Shown here: positions 9,618 through 17,689 of the stretch, piece by piece | Layout of the letters: each line of letters opens with the position of its first letter | Position numbering within the stretch: position 1 is the first letter of the stretch | Assembly: GCA_049318625.1 (NCBI GenBank) | Contig: JBMOGA010000004.1 | Location: 1 to 64,000, forward strand | DNA length: 64,000 nucleotides | Direction: 5' to 3' | From: JBMOGA01 sp049318625 | Lineage (GTDB): Bacteria; Pseudomonadota; Alphaproteobacteria; Rhizobiales; Hyphomicrobiaceae | The notes under the pieces: generated by a model | Seen by the model: the letters and a program-made list of their open reading frames with translations, nothing else | Databases searched by the model: none | Told to the model about the DNA's origin: nothing | Translations under genes and position numbers: made by a program

Positions 9618-9953
9618 ATGAAAGTCGACATCCTGAATGAGGACAACGGTGTCACCCGCATGGTGCTGGCCGGCCGTATGGACATCGAAGGCGCAACCGC
9701 CACCGACATGCAGTTCAGCATCATCGCCGGCTCGAAGAAAAAGGTGATCGTCGACCTGACGAGCGTGGATTTCATGGCATCGCTCGGCATGCGGACGTTG
9801 ATCATGAGCGCCAAGTCGATCGCCAGCAAGGGCGGCAAGATGGTGCTGCTCGCCCCACAGCCGGGTGTCGAGAAAGTGCTGAAGTCGAGCGGCGTCGACA
9901 CCGTCATCCCGATTGCCCCCGATCTGGCGGCCGCAACGGCCCTGGTCGGCTGA
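9618..9953 (+). CDS. STAS-domain anti-sigma factor antagonist (RsbV-like)
   Basis: Small cytosolic protein of 111 residues that is essentially one STAS domain. In partner-switching systems the unphosphorylated STAS protein sequesters a HATPase anti-sigma kinase, and phosphorylation of one serine releases it. The serine region reads SVDFMASLGMRTL, which puts the acceptor at Ser55 where the family consensus is D-S-S/T-G-L-G. GAGGAG (9605-9610) lies 7 bases before the ATG. The kinase gene follows after 15 bases and the phosphatase overlaps that, so the three form one operon. The protein is predicted to be the substrate of both neighbours. Confidence 0.92.
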   Translation: MKVDILNEDNGVTRMVLAGRMDIEGATATDMQFSIIAGSKKKVIVDLTSVDFMASLGMRTLIMSAKSIASKGGKMVLLAPQPGVEKVLKSSGVDTVIPIAPDLAAATALVG

Positions 9954-9968
9954 TCAACGGGTCCGGTC

Positions 9969-10415
9969 ATGGCGGCCGGCGGCAGTTGGCGCAGAGCATT
10001 CGTCGGATCGACCGCCGAGGCCGTGGCGACGGCCCGGTGGATCGACCGTATCGCCGCCGAGCAGGCATTCCCCGCCGAGACTCTGTTCGCGGTCCAGGTG
10101 TGCGCCGAGGAACTGCTGACCAACATCATCCGGCACGGTGGCAACCCCGGCCCGCGCATCGAGGTCACCTTGTCGCTCGCAGCGGATCGGGTCGAGTTGA
10201 TGGTCGAGGACGACGGCAAGCCGTTCGATGTCGCCGCGACCCCGCCGCATCGCATCGACCAGCCGCTCGACGAGGTCCAGCCCGGTGGACTCGGCATCCA
10301 GCTGATCCATAGCTTTGCCGACCGTTTGAGCTATCAGCAGGCGGGTCTCGGCAATCGCGTCCTGGCCGTCTTCAATCGGCCGCTCCAGGCCGAGATCGGA
10401 ACGGAGCCAGCATGA
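9969..10415 (+). CDS. HATPase_c serine kinase / anti-sigma factor (RsbW-like)
   Basis: Protein of 148 residues with the GHKL ATPase fold of RsbW/SpoIIAB. The N-box is CAEELLTNIIRHGG with Asn52, the G1 box is VEDDGKPFD and the G2 box is GGLGIQLI. By family knowledge it phosphorylates the STAS partner encoded just upstream and, when free, binds a sigma factor or another target. No sigma factor gene is in the neighbourhood, so the output is unknown and may be encoded elsewhere or be a non-sigma protein. Its stop overlaps the start of the phosphatase gene (ATGA at 10412-10415), indicating coupled translation. Confidence 0.9.
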   Translation: MAAGGSWRRAFVGSTAEAVATARWIDRIAAEQAFPAETLFAVQVCAEELLTNIIRHGGNPGPRIEVTLSLAADRVELMVEDDGKPFDVAATPPHRIDQPLDEVQPGGLGIQLIHSFADRLSYQQAGLGNRVLAVFNRPLQAEIGTEPA

Positions 10416-11722
10416 GCGGACCTGGCCCCGCGCCGCAGCCCGACACGGCCGCCCTGGATATCCTGCGAAGCGCCGCCTTCGCCGACGTTCTCGCGGTCGC
10501 CCCGGTCGTCCGCCTCGAACCCGGCGATACACTGGTCACCCAGGGAGCGGTCAGCGACGCGGCCTACTTCCTCGTATCCGGCGAGATCACGGTCTTTGCG
10601 GAAACCGCCTACGGTCACGTGACGCTGGCAACGCTTCGGGCACCGCGATTGATCGGCGAAATCGGCGTGCTCGCCGATCTGCCCCGGACCGCCAGCATCA
10701 AGGCCGCCACGGCCGCCACGCTCCACCGGATCGACCGGCCGGCGATGCGTCATCTCGGCGAGCGGATGCCGGGCCTTCTGCTGTCGATCGTCGCGCAGCT
10801 GGGCCGCCAGCTCGATGGCGTAAACAAGACGATCGGCCTCTACACCAACGCGCTGACCGCACTCGAAAAGCGCGAGTTCGACTCCCGCATTCTCGAGGAC
10901 CTGCGCAACCCGCCGCCGCAACTCGCCGAGTTCGCCACCATCTTCCGCCGTTTCGCCGGTCAGATCCTGGACAAGCGCCGCCACCAGGACGAAATGGCGA
11001 GCGCCGCCGTCATTCAGCAGTCGCTACTTCCCAAGCGCGACCTCCTCGAGGGCCTGGCCGAACGCCTCGACATCCACGCGGCGATGCGCCCGGCCCGCGA
11101 CGTCGGTGGCGATTTTTATGACGTTTTCCTGCTCGACCCCGATCGTCTGGCCTTCGCGATCGGCGACATCTGCGGCAAGGGGCTACCCGCCAGCCTGTTC
11201 ATGGCCATCGTGGTCACGGTGCTGCGCACCGCTGCACGCGAGGAATCCTCGGTCGGCGCGGCGATCGCCCGCGCCAACACGATCCTCTGCCGCGACAACG
11301 CCGCGTCGATGTTCGCGACCGCGTTCTTCGGCGTGCTCGATCTGCGGACCGGAGAGATCGAATACTGCAACTGCGGGCACAATGCGCCACTGGTCGTGTC
11401 GGCCGACGGGACCACGCGCATGTTGCCGGCCACCGGGCTTCCGCTCGCGCTTTACGAGGACCGCTCCGCCGCACCCGCCACCCTGTCGCTGGCCCGCGGC
11501 GAGTCGCTCGTCCTCTTCACCGATGGCGTTACCGAAGCCGTGAATACGGGGCTCGAGGAGTTCGGAGACGATCGCCTTCTCCAGGAGACGCTCAGCCACC
11601 AGAGCGCCGACGCAGCGCAGCTCGTCGCGCGCCTGTTCGCCGCCGTCGACACCTTCGCGGGCGACGCGGAACAAGCGGACGACATCACGTGCATCGTCGT
11701 CAAGCTCAAGGGCGGCGGCTGA
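10412..11722 (+). CDS. Cyclic-nucleotide-binding SpoIIE/PP2C serine phosphatase (RsbU-like)
   Basis: 436-residue cytosolic protein with an N-terminal cNMP-binding domain (about 15-135), a helical linker and a C-terminal SpoIIE-type PP2C domain (about 205-435). The phosphate-binding cassette is GEIGVLADLPRTA, with Glu83 and Arg92 in the E-x8-R spacing used to hold the cyclic phosphate and ribose, so the site looks competent. Phosphatase metal motifs are present in order: DVGGDFYDVF, GDICGKG, LFTDGVTEA and ADDIT. By family knowledge it dephosphorylates the STAS protein. The inferred logic is that cAMP from the CHASE2 cyclase 1.8 kb upstream activates or represses it. Its end overlaps the convergent amidohydrolase gene by 17 bases. 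Confidence 0.93.
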   Translation: MSGPGPAPQPDTAALDILRSAAFADVLAVAPVVRLEPGDTLVTQGAVSDAAYFLVSGEITVFAETAYGHVTLATLRAPRLIGEIGVLADLPRTASIKAATAATLHRIDRPAMRHLGERMPGLLLSIVAQLGRQLDGVNKTIGLYTNALTALEKREFDSRILEDLRNPPPQLAEFATIFRRFAGQILDKRRHQDEMASAAVIQQSLLPKRDLLEGLAERLDIHAAMRPARDVGGDFYDVFLLDPDRLAFAIGDICGKGLPASLFMAIVVTVLRTAAREESSVGAAIARANTILCRDNAASMFATAFFGVLDLRTGEIEYCNCGHNAPLVVSADGTTRMLPATGLPLALYEDRSAAPATLSLARGESLVLFTDGVTEAVNTGLEEFGDDRLLQETLSHQSADAAQLVARLFAAVDTFAGDAEQADDITCIVVKLKGGG

Positions 11723-12548
11723 CCGGCGCGCCGCCCTCCAGGCCGAAAAGTCGGGCTGGCGTGTCCCAGAGAACCGCCAGCCGGTCGCGAGCGTCCGGCA
11801 GCCACCGCGCGACCAGCGCCAGCGTCGGTCCATAGTCCAGACGGCGATCCATACGGATGAACGGCCAGTCGGAGCCCCACACGCACCGCTGCGGTCCGAA
11901 CGACCGCAGAAGCGCCGCGACGTAGGGTTCGATGTCGGCGTGAGGTGACGGCGTCTGCGAGAACCGGAACGGCCCCGACAGCTTCACATGGACGTCGGAG
12001 CGACGGGCAAGGCCCAGCAACGCCTTGAACCCGGGCTGATCGAGGCCGCGGGCCGGATCGGGACGTCCCATATGATCGATCAGCACGGTGCCAGCCTCCG
12101 ACGCCAGCAGGTCCGATACCTCTGCCAGCTGATCGCCCTCGCACTGGATCTGCAAGACCATCCCCTGTTCGCGCAACATGGCGGGCAGGCGGCGCCCTTC
12201 GTCCAACAGATAGCGCGTTCCCCGGCCGATCAGATCGACCCGCGCGCCCAGGACGTTGCGGGCCTTGAGCGCGTGGAGTTCTGCCGCCGTCGTGCCGGCC
12301 TCGACGACCGCGATACCGCGGAGGCGATCGGAATACTGCGCCAGTGCGTCGAGCGTGACAGCATTGTCGGACTGATAGCCCGCCATCGGTGTCACCACGA
12401 TCGCGTGCGAAACCTGATGGGCGTCCAGCACGGCGATCAGATGATCAGCCGGTGCCGTCTCGTTCGGCAGCGGCTGATAAGTCGTGTGCGGCCGATAAGG
12501 GAACCGCGCCGGATCGAAGACATGAACATGAGTGTCTATGGCACGCAT
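11706..12548 (-). CDS. Amidohydrolase family 2 protein (2-pyrone-4,6-dicarboxylate lactonase-like)
   Basis: 280-residue TIM-barrel metal hydrolase. The metal-binding HxH is at His7/His9 in IDTHVHVFDPARFPY, followed by VLIDHMGRPDP and the late CVWGSDWPFI motif with the catalytic Asp. This set is typical of the Amidohydro_2 group that includes LigI (2-pyrone-4,6-dicarboxylate lactonase) and related lactonases. The substrate is not determinable. The gene ends inside the last codons of the convergent phosphatase gene with no terminator between. On its 5' side about 220 bases of non-coding sequence separate it from the GGDEF-EAL gene on the same strand. Confidence 0.87.
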   Translation of the reverse strand: MRAIDTHVHVFDPARFPYRPHTTYQPLPNETAPADHLIAVLDAHQVSHAIVVTPMAGYQSDNAVTLDALAQYSDRLRGIAVVEAGTTAAELHALKARNVLGARVDLIGRGTRYLLDEGRRLPAMLREQGMVLQIQCEGDQLAEVSDLLASEAGTVLIDHMGRPDPARGLDQPGFKALLGLARRSDVHVKLSGPFRFSQTPSPHADIEPYVAALLRSFGPQRCVWGSDWPFIRMDRRLDYGPTLALVARWLPDARDRLAVLWDTPARLFGLEGGAPVSRRP

Positions 12549-12772
12549 CGGCGGATCCTCGGTTCATGGCAGCACGACGCGGTTGTCCAGCGTGCCGACC
12601 CAACTATGCGGCGTCCGAAGCACCTTGGAAAGCATCATTGGCGGCCGTCACGCCCCGGCTCCATCCGAGCCGACGCCCCGCGCGGGTGGCCGATCCCGAG
12701 ACGTTGCGGGCCCACGGCGCGACGTCGTTGAACGATCATCCGCGCCGCTCTGGGCGCAAGGAGTCTTTCGAT

Positions 12773-15376
12773 CTACGCCGCCGCGGTACGGCTCGCCTCG
12801 GGCCGGCTCGGCCGCCCCAGGAACCGCTCCTCGATCTCGTGCGCCGGACACGGCCGGCCCATCAGGAATCCCTGGATCTCGTTGCAGCCTTCCGACAGCA
12901 CGGCGTCGAGCTGCGCCTCGGTCTCCACGCCCTCCGCGGTCGCCGTCGCTCCGAGCCCCTTGGCCAGCGCTGCCACGGCCCGCACGATATTGGACGAACT
13001 CTTGTTGCCAACGATGTCCTTGATGAACGAACGATCGATCTTGATCTTGTCGAAGGGGAAGCTCTGCAGATAGCTGAGCGAGGAGTATCCGGTGCCGAAG
13101 TCGTCCATGGCGATGCGCACGCCGAGCGCATGGATCTGCTCGAGAACGCCAAGCGTGCTCGCGTCGTTGTGCAGCAGGACGGTCTCGGTGATCTCGATCT
13201 CCAGCCGGTCCGGCCGCAGGCCCGACGTGGCGAGTGCGCTGACGATCACCGACAGCAGACCCGGGCTGCGGAATTGCGCCGGCGAAACGTTCACCGCGAC
13301 TTTCATGTGCGCCGGCCATCCGGCGACCGTTGCGCAGGCCTCGCGGATCACCCACTCGCCAATCGCCACGATGAGACCGGTTTCCTCCGCCAGCGGGATG
13401 AATGACGCGGGCGACACCAGCCCCCTTTCGGGATGTCGCCACCGGATCAGCGCCTCGAAGCCGCTGATCGCGCGACCTTTGAGTTCGAACACCGGCTGGT
13501 AATGCAGCTCGAACTGCCCCGCCGCCAATGCGCCCCGCAGATCTCGCTCCATCGCGCGCCGTTCCTGCATCTGCGCATCCATTTCCGGCTCGAAGAAGCG
13601 GAACGCGCCGCGACCGTCGCCCTTCGCCTGATACAGCGCGAGGTCCGCATTGCGCATCAGCATGTCCGGGCTGAACCCGTCACCGGTGCCGACCGCGATG
13701 CCGACGCTCGCGCCGATGGTGACCGGCTGGCCGTCGATCTCGTAGGGCGCGCTGACGGCTTCGATCACACGCAGCGCAAGCGCGCTGGCCTCCGCAGGAT
13801 GCGCGAGCCCCACTTGCAGGATCGCAAACTCGTCGCCGCCCATGCGGGCAATCGTGTCCTGCTCCTGGACGAGCGGCCGCAACCGGCCGGCGACCAGTTG
13901 CAACAGCTTGTCGCCGGCGGCATGCCCGAGCGTGTCGTTCACCGCTTTGAAGTGGTCGAGATCGAGCAGGTGCGCGGCGATCGATCCGCCGCGCTTGACG
14001 AAGGTGAGTGCCTGTTCCAGCTGCTCGCCGAGTTGCACCCGATTGGGCAGGCCCGTGAGTGCGTCGTGATGCGCCATGTGCGCGATCTTGGCCTCGGACC
14101 GGCGCTGCTCGGAGACGTCCTCGTGGGTGCTGACGACACCGCCACCTGCGACCTGCCGGCGACGAACAAAAATGAACCGTCCGTCCGACATCTCCACGAC
14201 GTAGGCGGCATCCTTGTAGAAACTGGCGAGCCTGAACTCGACCCACCGCTGTGCGTCCACACTCTCGCAGAACCCCTTCGCAGCCCGTGCCGTCAGGATC
14301 TGCCGCAGCGTGGTGCCGGGCTCCAGAAGTTCGAGCGGAAGATCGTACATTTCGGCATAACGCCGGTTGGCAAATACGATGCGCTGCTCGGCATCGAACA
14401 GGGAGAGACCCTGGCTCATGTTGTCCAGTGCCACGTCCAGCTGGTTCTTCTGGTCGGCAAGCTGCGCGGTCAGCTTCGCGCGCTCGACATCCCGGCGGTC
14501 CAGCTCGACCATGGCGTGTTCCGCCTTGGACCGCGCCTCCGTGGCATCCTTGAGGTTCCGGCGTGCCGCCTCCAGGGCGTCGGCGTAGTCGGACGCGTGC
14601 GCCGCCTGAGACAGCACGCGACCGGCCTTGTGGGTGGCGATGGCCAGCACCGCGACCAGCCCTGCGAGCGCCACCATCCGCTCGACCTCGGCGCCGATCA
14701 TGATGGCGACACTGCCGAGATAGGTCGCATAGCTCCGCGTCATGCCGCCGCCGTCCGAATTGATGGCCAGCAGCACGATCAGCCCCCAGCCCGCAATCGC
14801 CGCGATACCGGTGACAACGACCGGCCGGGGATGGAACCGCAGCGCCCGCGCCGCAACGAGCACAAACAGCAATGCCAGCGATGGCGCCTTCAGAACGCCG
14901 CCCGCCGCATGCTCGTAAGCGTACTGGTAGCTCCACAGCAAGCCGAGAAAAACACCGACGTCGAACACATTCATCGCGTCGAGCGTGCGCTCAGGCAGGG
15001 ACGACGATCGGGCGATCCACAGCCGCGCCATCGAACTGGCGAACAACACAGAGAGGATCGCCACGACCCAGAGGTTACCGCCGAGCAGGCCGCCACCTCC
15101 GCCGATCTGCGCTGTGACGTGAAGCAGAAGGACGAAAATCGCGATGGCACCCTGCGCCAGCGCGATCGCCTGCTCGCCCCTGATATCCTGGTCGCGGATG
15201 ATTGCCTCGAGACGCCGGGCACTCAGCGACGGGTCGACGAGCGCAGAGGCGGCCTCCGCTGGCGCTTCGGGCCTGATTGGACCCGGCGCCAATACGCTCC
15301 ACAGATCGACGTTCCGAAAATGCCACATCGCCGCCTCGACGCAGAACAACGGAGCGGAGATGCATTCCACTCGCAT
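12773..15376 (-). CDS. Membrane PAS-GGDEF-EAL cyclic-di-GMP enzyme
   Basis: 867-residue protein. A hydrophobic N-terminal block with about six helices (about 50-235) precedes a coiled-coil (about 245-305), a PAS_7-type domain (about 310-420), GGDEF (about 430-590) and EAL (about 605-860). The GGDEF signature is intact (MGGDEFAIL, residues 513-517), as is EAL (GFEALIRW, 641-643) and the later DDFGTGYSS loop. Both diguanylate cyclase and phosphodiesterase activities are therefore possible; which dominates cannot be read from sequence. An alternative start at residue 17 (ATG at 15328) has a better upstream GAGGCGG than the first ATG at 15376. It is monocistronic, preceded by an A/T-rich promoter region. 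Confidence 0.93.
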   Translation of the reverse strand: MRVECISAPLFCVEAAMWHFRNVDLWSVLAPGPIRPEAPAEAASALVDPSLSARRLEAIIRDQDIRGEQAIALAQGAIAIFVLLLHVTAQIGGGGGLLGGNLWVVAILSVLFASSMARLWIARSSSLPERTLDAMNVFDVGVFLGLLWSYQYAYEHAAGGVLKAPSLALLFVLVAARALRFHPRPVVVTGIAAIAGWGLIVLLAINSDGGGMTRSYATYLGSVAIMIGAEVERMVALAGLVAVLAIATHKAGRVLSQAAHASDYADALEAARRNLKDATEARSKAEHAMVELDRRDVERAKLTAQLADQKNQLDVALDNMSQGLSLFDAEQRIVFANRRYAEMYDLPLELLEPGTTLRQILTARAAKGFCESVDAQRWVEFRLASFYKDAAYVVEMSDGRFIFVRRRQVAGGGVVSTHEDVSEQRRSEAKIAHMAHHDALTGLPNRVQLGEQLEQALTFVKRGGSIAAHLLDLDHFKAVNDTLGHAAGDKLLQLVAGRLRPLVQEQDTIARMGGDEFAILQVGLAHPAEASALALRVIEAVSAPYEIDGQPVTIGASVGIAVGTGDGFSPDMLMRNADLALYQAKGDGRGAFRFFEPEMDAQMQERRAMERDLRGALAAGQFELHYQPVFELKGRAISGFEALIRWRHPERGLVSPASFIPLAEETGLIVAIGEWVIREACATVAGWPAHMKVAVNVSPAQFRSPGLLSVIVSALATSGLRPDRLEIEITETVLLHNDASTLGVLEQIHALGVRIAMDDFGTGYSSLSYLQSFPFDKIKIDRSFIKDIVGNKSSSNIVRAVAALAKGLGATATAEGVETEAQLDAVLSEGCNEIQGFLMGRPCPAHEIEERFLGRPSRPEASRTAAA

Positions 15377-15451
15377 TATGACTTAAAACAGAGATTGCAT
15401 GGAAATTGGTAAATGAAAGTGTTTCTCCGATCAAAATAGTAGTGTTTAGCC

Positions 15452-15466
15452 CGGCGTCACACGCCG
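15452..15466 (-). terminator. Short hairpin between the DapA-family and GGDEF-EAL genes
   Basis: CGGCGT at 15452-15457 pairs with ACGCCG at 15461-15466 around a 3-base loop. On the minus strand it is followed by a T-rich stretch ending in TATTTT. It is about 145 bases past the stop of the minus-strand dehydrogenase/DapA operon. The stem is only 6 bp, so this is a weak call. Confidence 0.3.
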
Positions 15467-15611
15467 TCTCGCACCACCGGAACTGTGCCGGCGTCCCGTT
15501 GACCGGCTCCGCGCGCAACGGCGCGGTCAGCCGTTGACGCCACGTTAATTTGAGACGCCAACGGATGTTCTCATCACAGGACCAGGCACGGTTCGGCGCC
15601 GCTCGGCGGCG

Positions 15612-16550
15612 TCAGTCCGGGACGGGACAACCAGCGACAGCCAGGGCGTGCTTGAGTTCCCCAATCTCTTCGGCCGGCAGCGGACGGATCGGCGGCCGGG
15701 CCGCGCCGGATGGAATGCGGCCCAGCATCGCGAGACAAGCCTTCAGGCGGGCGGTCGCCCGGTTCCCCGGCGCCCGGCGGTATATGGCGACGGAGAGCGG
15801 ATAGAGGCGCTCGTGAAGGGCCCGCGCCTGCACCCATTCACCGCCAGCCACCGCCGCATCGAGCGCCACGATCAACTCCGGCACCACGGCGGCCAGGCTG
15901 ACCTGGGCGCCCGCGCTGCCGATCAGATAGCTGGTCAACAGGTGCTCGTCGCCGGAACCGAGCACCGCGATGTCCGGCCGCCGCGCCATCACGAACCGCC
16001 AGTTCTGCTCGTAGGTCGCGACCTCCCAACTGCCCTCCTTGATGGCACCGATCCGCGGCGAGGCGATGAGCGCCTCGATGGTCGCGAGCGCATACGCCAT
16101 CCGGCCGGCCCCGACGGGCGCCTGATAAAGCACGATCGGCAGCGTCGTCGCGCGTATCACCTCCTCGTGGTGCGCCATCACCATGCCGGTGTCGTGATGA
16201 AGACCCCAGCTGTTGGGCGGAAACACCAGCAGAGCGTTGGCGCCCTCCGCCTCGGCATCCGCGGCGATGCGAGCCGCCTCGAGGCTCGACTCCGCGTTGA
16301 CACCGGCCGTCAGCCAGCACGCGGATGGAACCGCCCCGCGCACCAGTTCCACGACGCGGCGCGCCTCGGCCCGGGACAAGACGAAATTCTCGCCCGCATG
16401 TCCGTTGATCAGCAGGCCGCGGATGCCGGGCACGCGCGAGACCGCGGCGACATGCGCGACCAGCGCGGCCTCGTCGATCTCGTAGTTGTCGGGCCGCATC
16501 GGACAGACGGTGGCGGCATGGATACCGCCGAAGGATGTGCGCTCGGCCAT
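15612..16550 (-). CDS. DapA-family (class I lyase/aldolase) protein, not a true dihydrodipicolinate synthase
   Basis: 312-residue TIM-barrel of the DHDPS/N-acetylneuraminate lyase family. The Schiff-base lysine is Lys171 (GAIKEGS). The usual GTTGE loop is replaced by NGHAGE, and YNxP is replaced by YQAP, so this is not lysine-biosynthetic DapA. The gene starts by ATGA overlap with the upstream flavin oxidase gene and is preceded by GGAGG. In hydroxyproline catabolism a DapA-family deaminase acts on the product of a three-subunit flavin/[2Fe-2S] D-hydroxyproline dehydrogenase, and the same gene pairing occurs here. That function is an inference; other keto-acid or imine lyase roles remain open. 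Confidence 0.85.
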   Translation of the reverse strand: MAERTSFGGIHAATVCPMRPDNYEIDEAALVAHVAAVSRVPGIRGLLINGHAGENFVLSRAEARRVVELVRGAVPSACWLTAGVNAESSLEAARIAADAEAEGANALLVFPPNSWGLHHDTGMVMAHHEEVIRATTLPIVLYQAPVGAGRMAYALATIEALIASPRIGAIKEGSWEVATYEQNWRFVMARRPDIAVLGSGDEHLLTSYLIGSAGAQVSLAAVVPELIVALDAAVAGGEWVQARALHERLYPLSVAIYRRAPGNRATARLKACLAMLGRIPSGAARPPIRPLPAEEIGELKHALAVAGCPVPD

Positions 16551-17689
16551 CAGGAGCCTCCGTTCGTTGCCGTGCCGGTCTCGCGGGCGCTGCCGAGAAG
16601 CCGGTCGATGGGAAACAGCGCCATCTCGGGCTCTTTGCCGAGAATGTGGTCCGCCAGAAGTTTCGAAATGTACGGTCCGCTGGTGTAGCCGGAATGGATG
16701 CTGCCACAGACATAGGCGTCCGCCACCCCGGGAATGGGACCGGCCGCCGGCAGCGCATCCGCCGTCTCCGCTTCGAAGCCCGTCCAGCAGCGGGCGAGCC
16801 GCGCCGCCGCCAGCGCCGGAATGGCGTGGCACGCGAGCCGCACGTTACCGACCACGTTGTCGGCGACGATCTCGGACGTGCCGGTCGTGCGGTCCCCGCG
16901 CCCCTGCCATCCCCCGCCGATCACCACCGTGCCGTGCGGGTACTGCTTGAGCGACAGCAGACCGGACGCGATGCCGACCTGTGTCCGCATGACCGGTACG
17001 AGCCGCTCCGTAACCGCCAGCTGATTGATCAGAACCTTGATCGGCAGCGTGACGCCGAGCCACGCCAGCATCGGCTCGATCCACACGCCGCCCGCGATCA
17101 CCAGCCGCCGCGCCCGCAGCCGGCCGCCGGATGTAGCGACGACGAAGACACCACCCTCCCGATCCACGCCCGTCGCGGCGGTGCGCTCCATTACGCGGAC
17201 GCCGGCCTCGATCAGGGCGCCCCGGTAGGCGAGACCCGTCAAATACGCATTCGCGAAGCCGTCGACCGCGCACCATCCGGCTACCCGCACCTCACCTGAC
17301 AGCTGTGGCTCGATCTCCTGCGCCCGCGCGCCGCTGACGATCTCGATGGGTGCCCCCGCTTCCCGCCGCCGCGCCGCGCGGTAGGTCAGCAGCTCCTCCT
17401 CCCGCTCGGTGAAGGCGAGCGAGAGGCCATCGCAAACGACGACGCCGACGTCATGCCCGAGCCACGCCGGCGCGGTCCTCCACATTTCGTGCGCCCGCAA
17501 CGCGTACGGAATGAGCGCCACCCGCGTCATCTGCATGGTCAGCGTGCCGGCGTTCACACCCGACGCGCCACGGCAGATCTGGTCGCGCTCGACGATGCCG
17601 ACGCGCATCCCGCCGCGCGCCGCGAACAGCGCGACCGTGGCGCCGTTCACGCCACCCCCGATCACCAACAGATCGTAGGTCTCGCTCAT
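16550..17689 (-). CDS. FAD-dependent amino acid oxidase/dehydrogenase subunit (DAO family)
   Basis: 379-residue DAO-fold flavoprotein with the N-terminal dinucleotide motif LLVIGGGVNGATVALFAARGG region at residues 7-27. The fold is that of sarcosine oxidase beta, HcnC, OoxB and the D-hydroxyproline dehydrogenase catalytic subunit. It is translationally coupled at both ends (ATGA overlaps) with an FAD/NAD(P)-type subunit upstream and the DapA-family lyase downstream. A short [2Fe-2S] protein starts the operon. The set matches three-component membrane-associated dehydrogenases that oxidise D-amino or imino acids (opines, D-hydroxyproline, glycine to HCN). The substrate is unknown; the lyase neighbour favours an imino-acid route. 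Confidence 0.88.
   Translation of the reverse strand: MSETYDLLVIGGGVNGATVALFAARGGMRVGIVERDQICRGASGVNAGTLTMQMTRVALIPYALRAHEMWRTAPAWLGHDVGVVVCDGLSLAFTEREEELLTYRAARRREAGAPIEIVSGARAQEIEPQLSGEVRVAGWCAVDGFANAYLTGLAYRGALIEAGVRVMERTAATGVDREGGVFVVATSGGRLRARRLVIAGGVWIEPMLAWLGVTLPIKVLINQLAVTERLVPVMRTQVGIASGLLSLKQYPHGTVVIGGGWQGRGDRTTGTSEIVADNVVGNVRLACHAIPALAAARLARCWTGFEAETADALPAAGPIPGVADAYVCGSIHSGYTSGPYISKLLADHILGKEPEMALFPIDRLLGSARETGTATNGGS

Noticed and set aside
13433..15412. A 659-codon plus-strand frame opposite the GGDEF-EAL gene
   Set aside because: Antisense to intact GGDEF and EAL motifs, with no recognisable domain or start signal.
15612..16550. Reading the DapA-family gene as lysine-biosynthetic dihydrodipicolinate synthase
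   Set aside because: The GTTGE and YNxP active-site motifs are replaced and the gene is inside a dehydrogenase operon.
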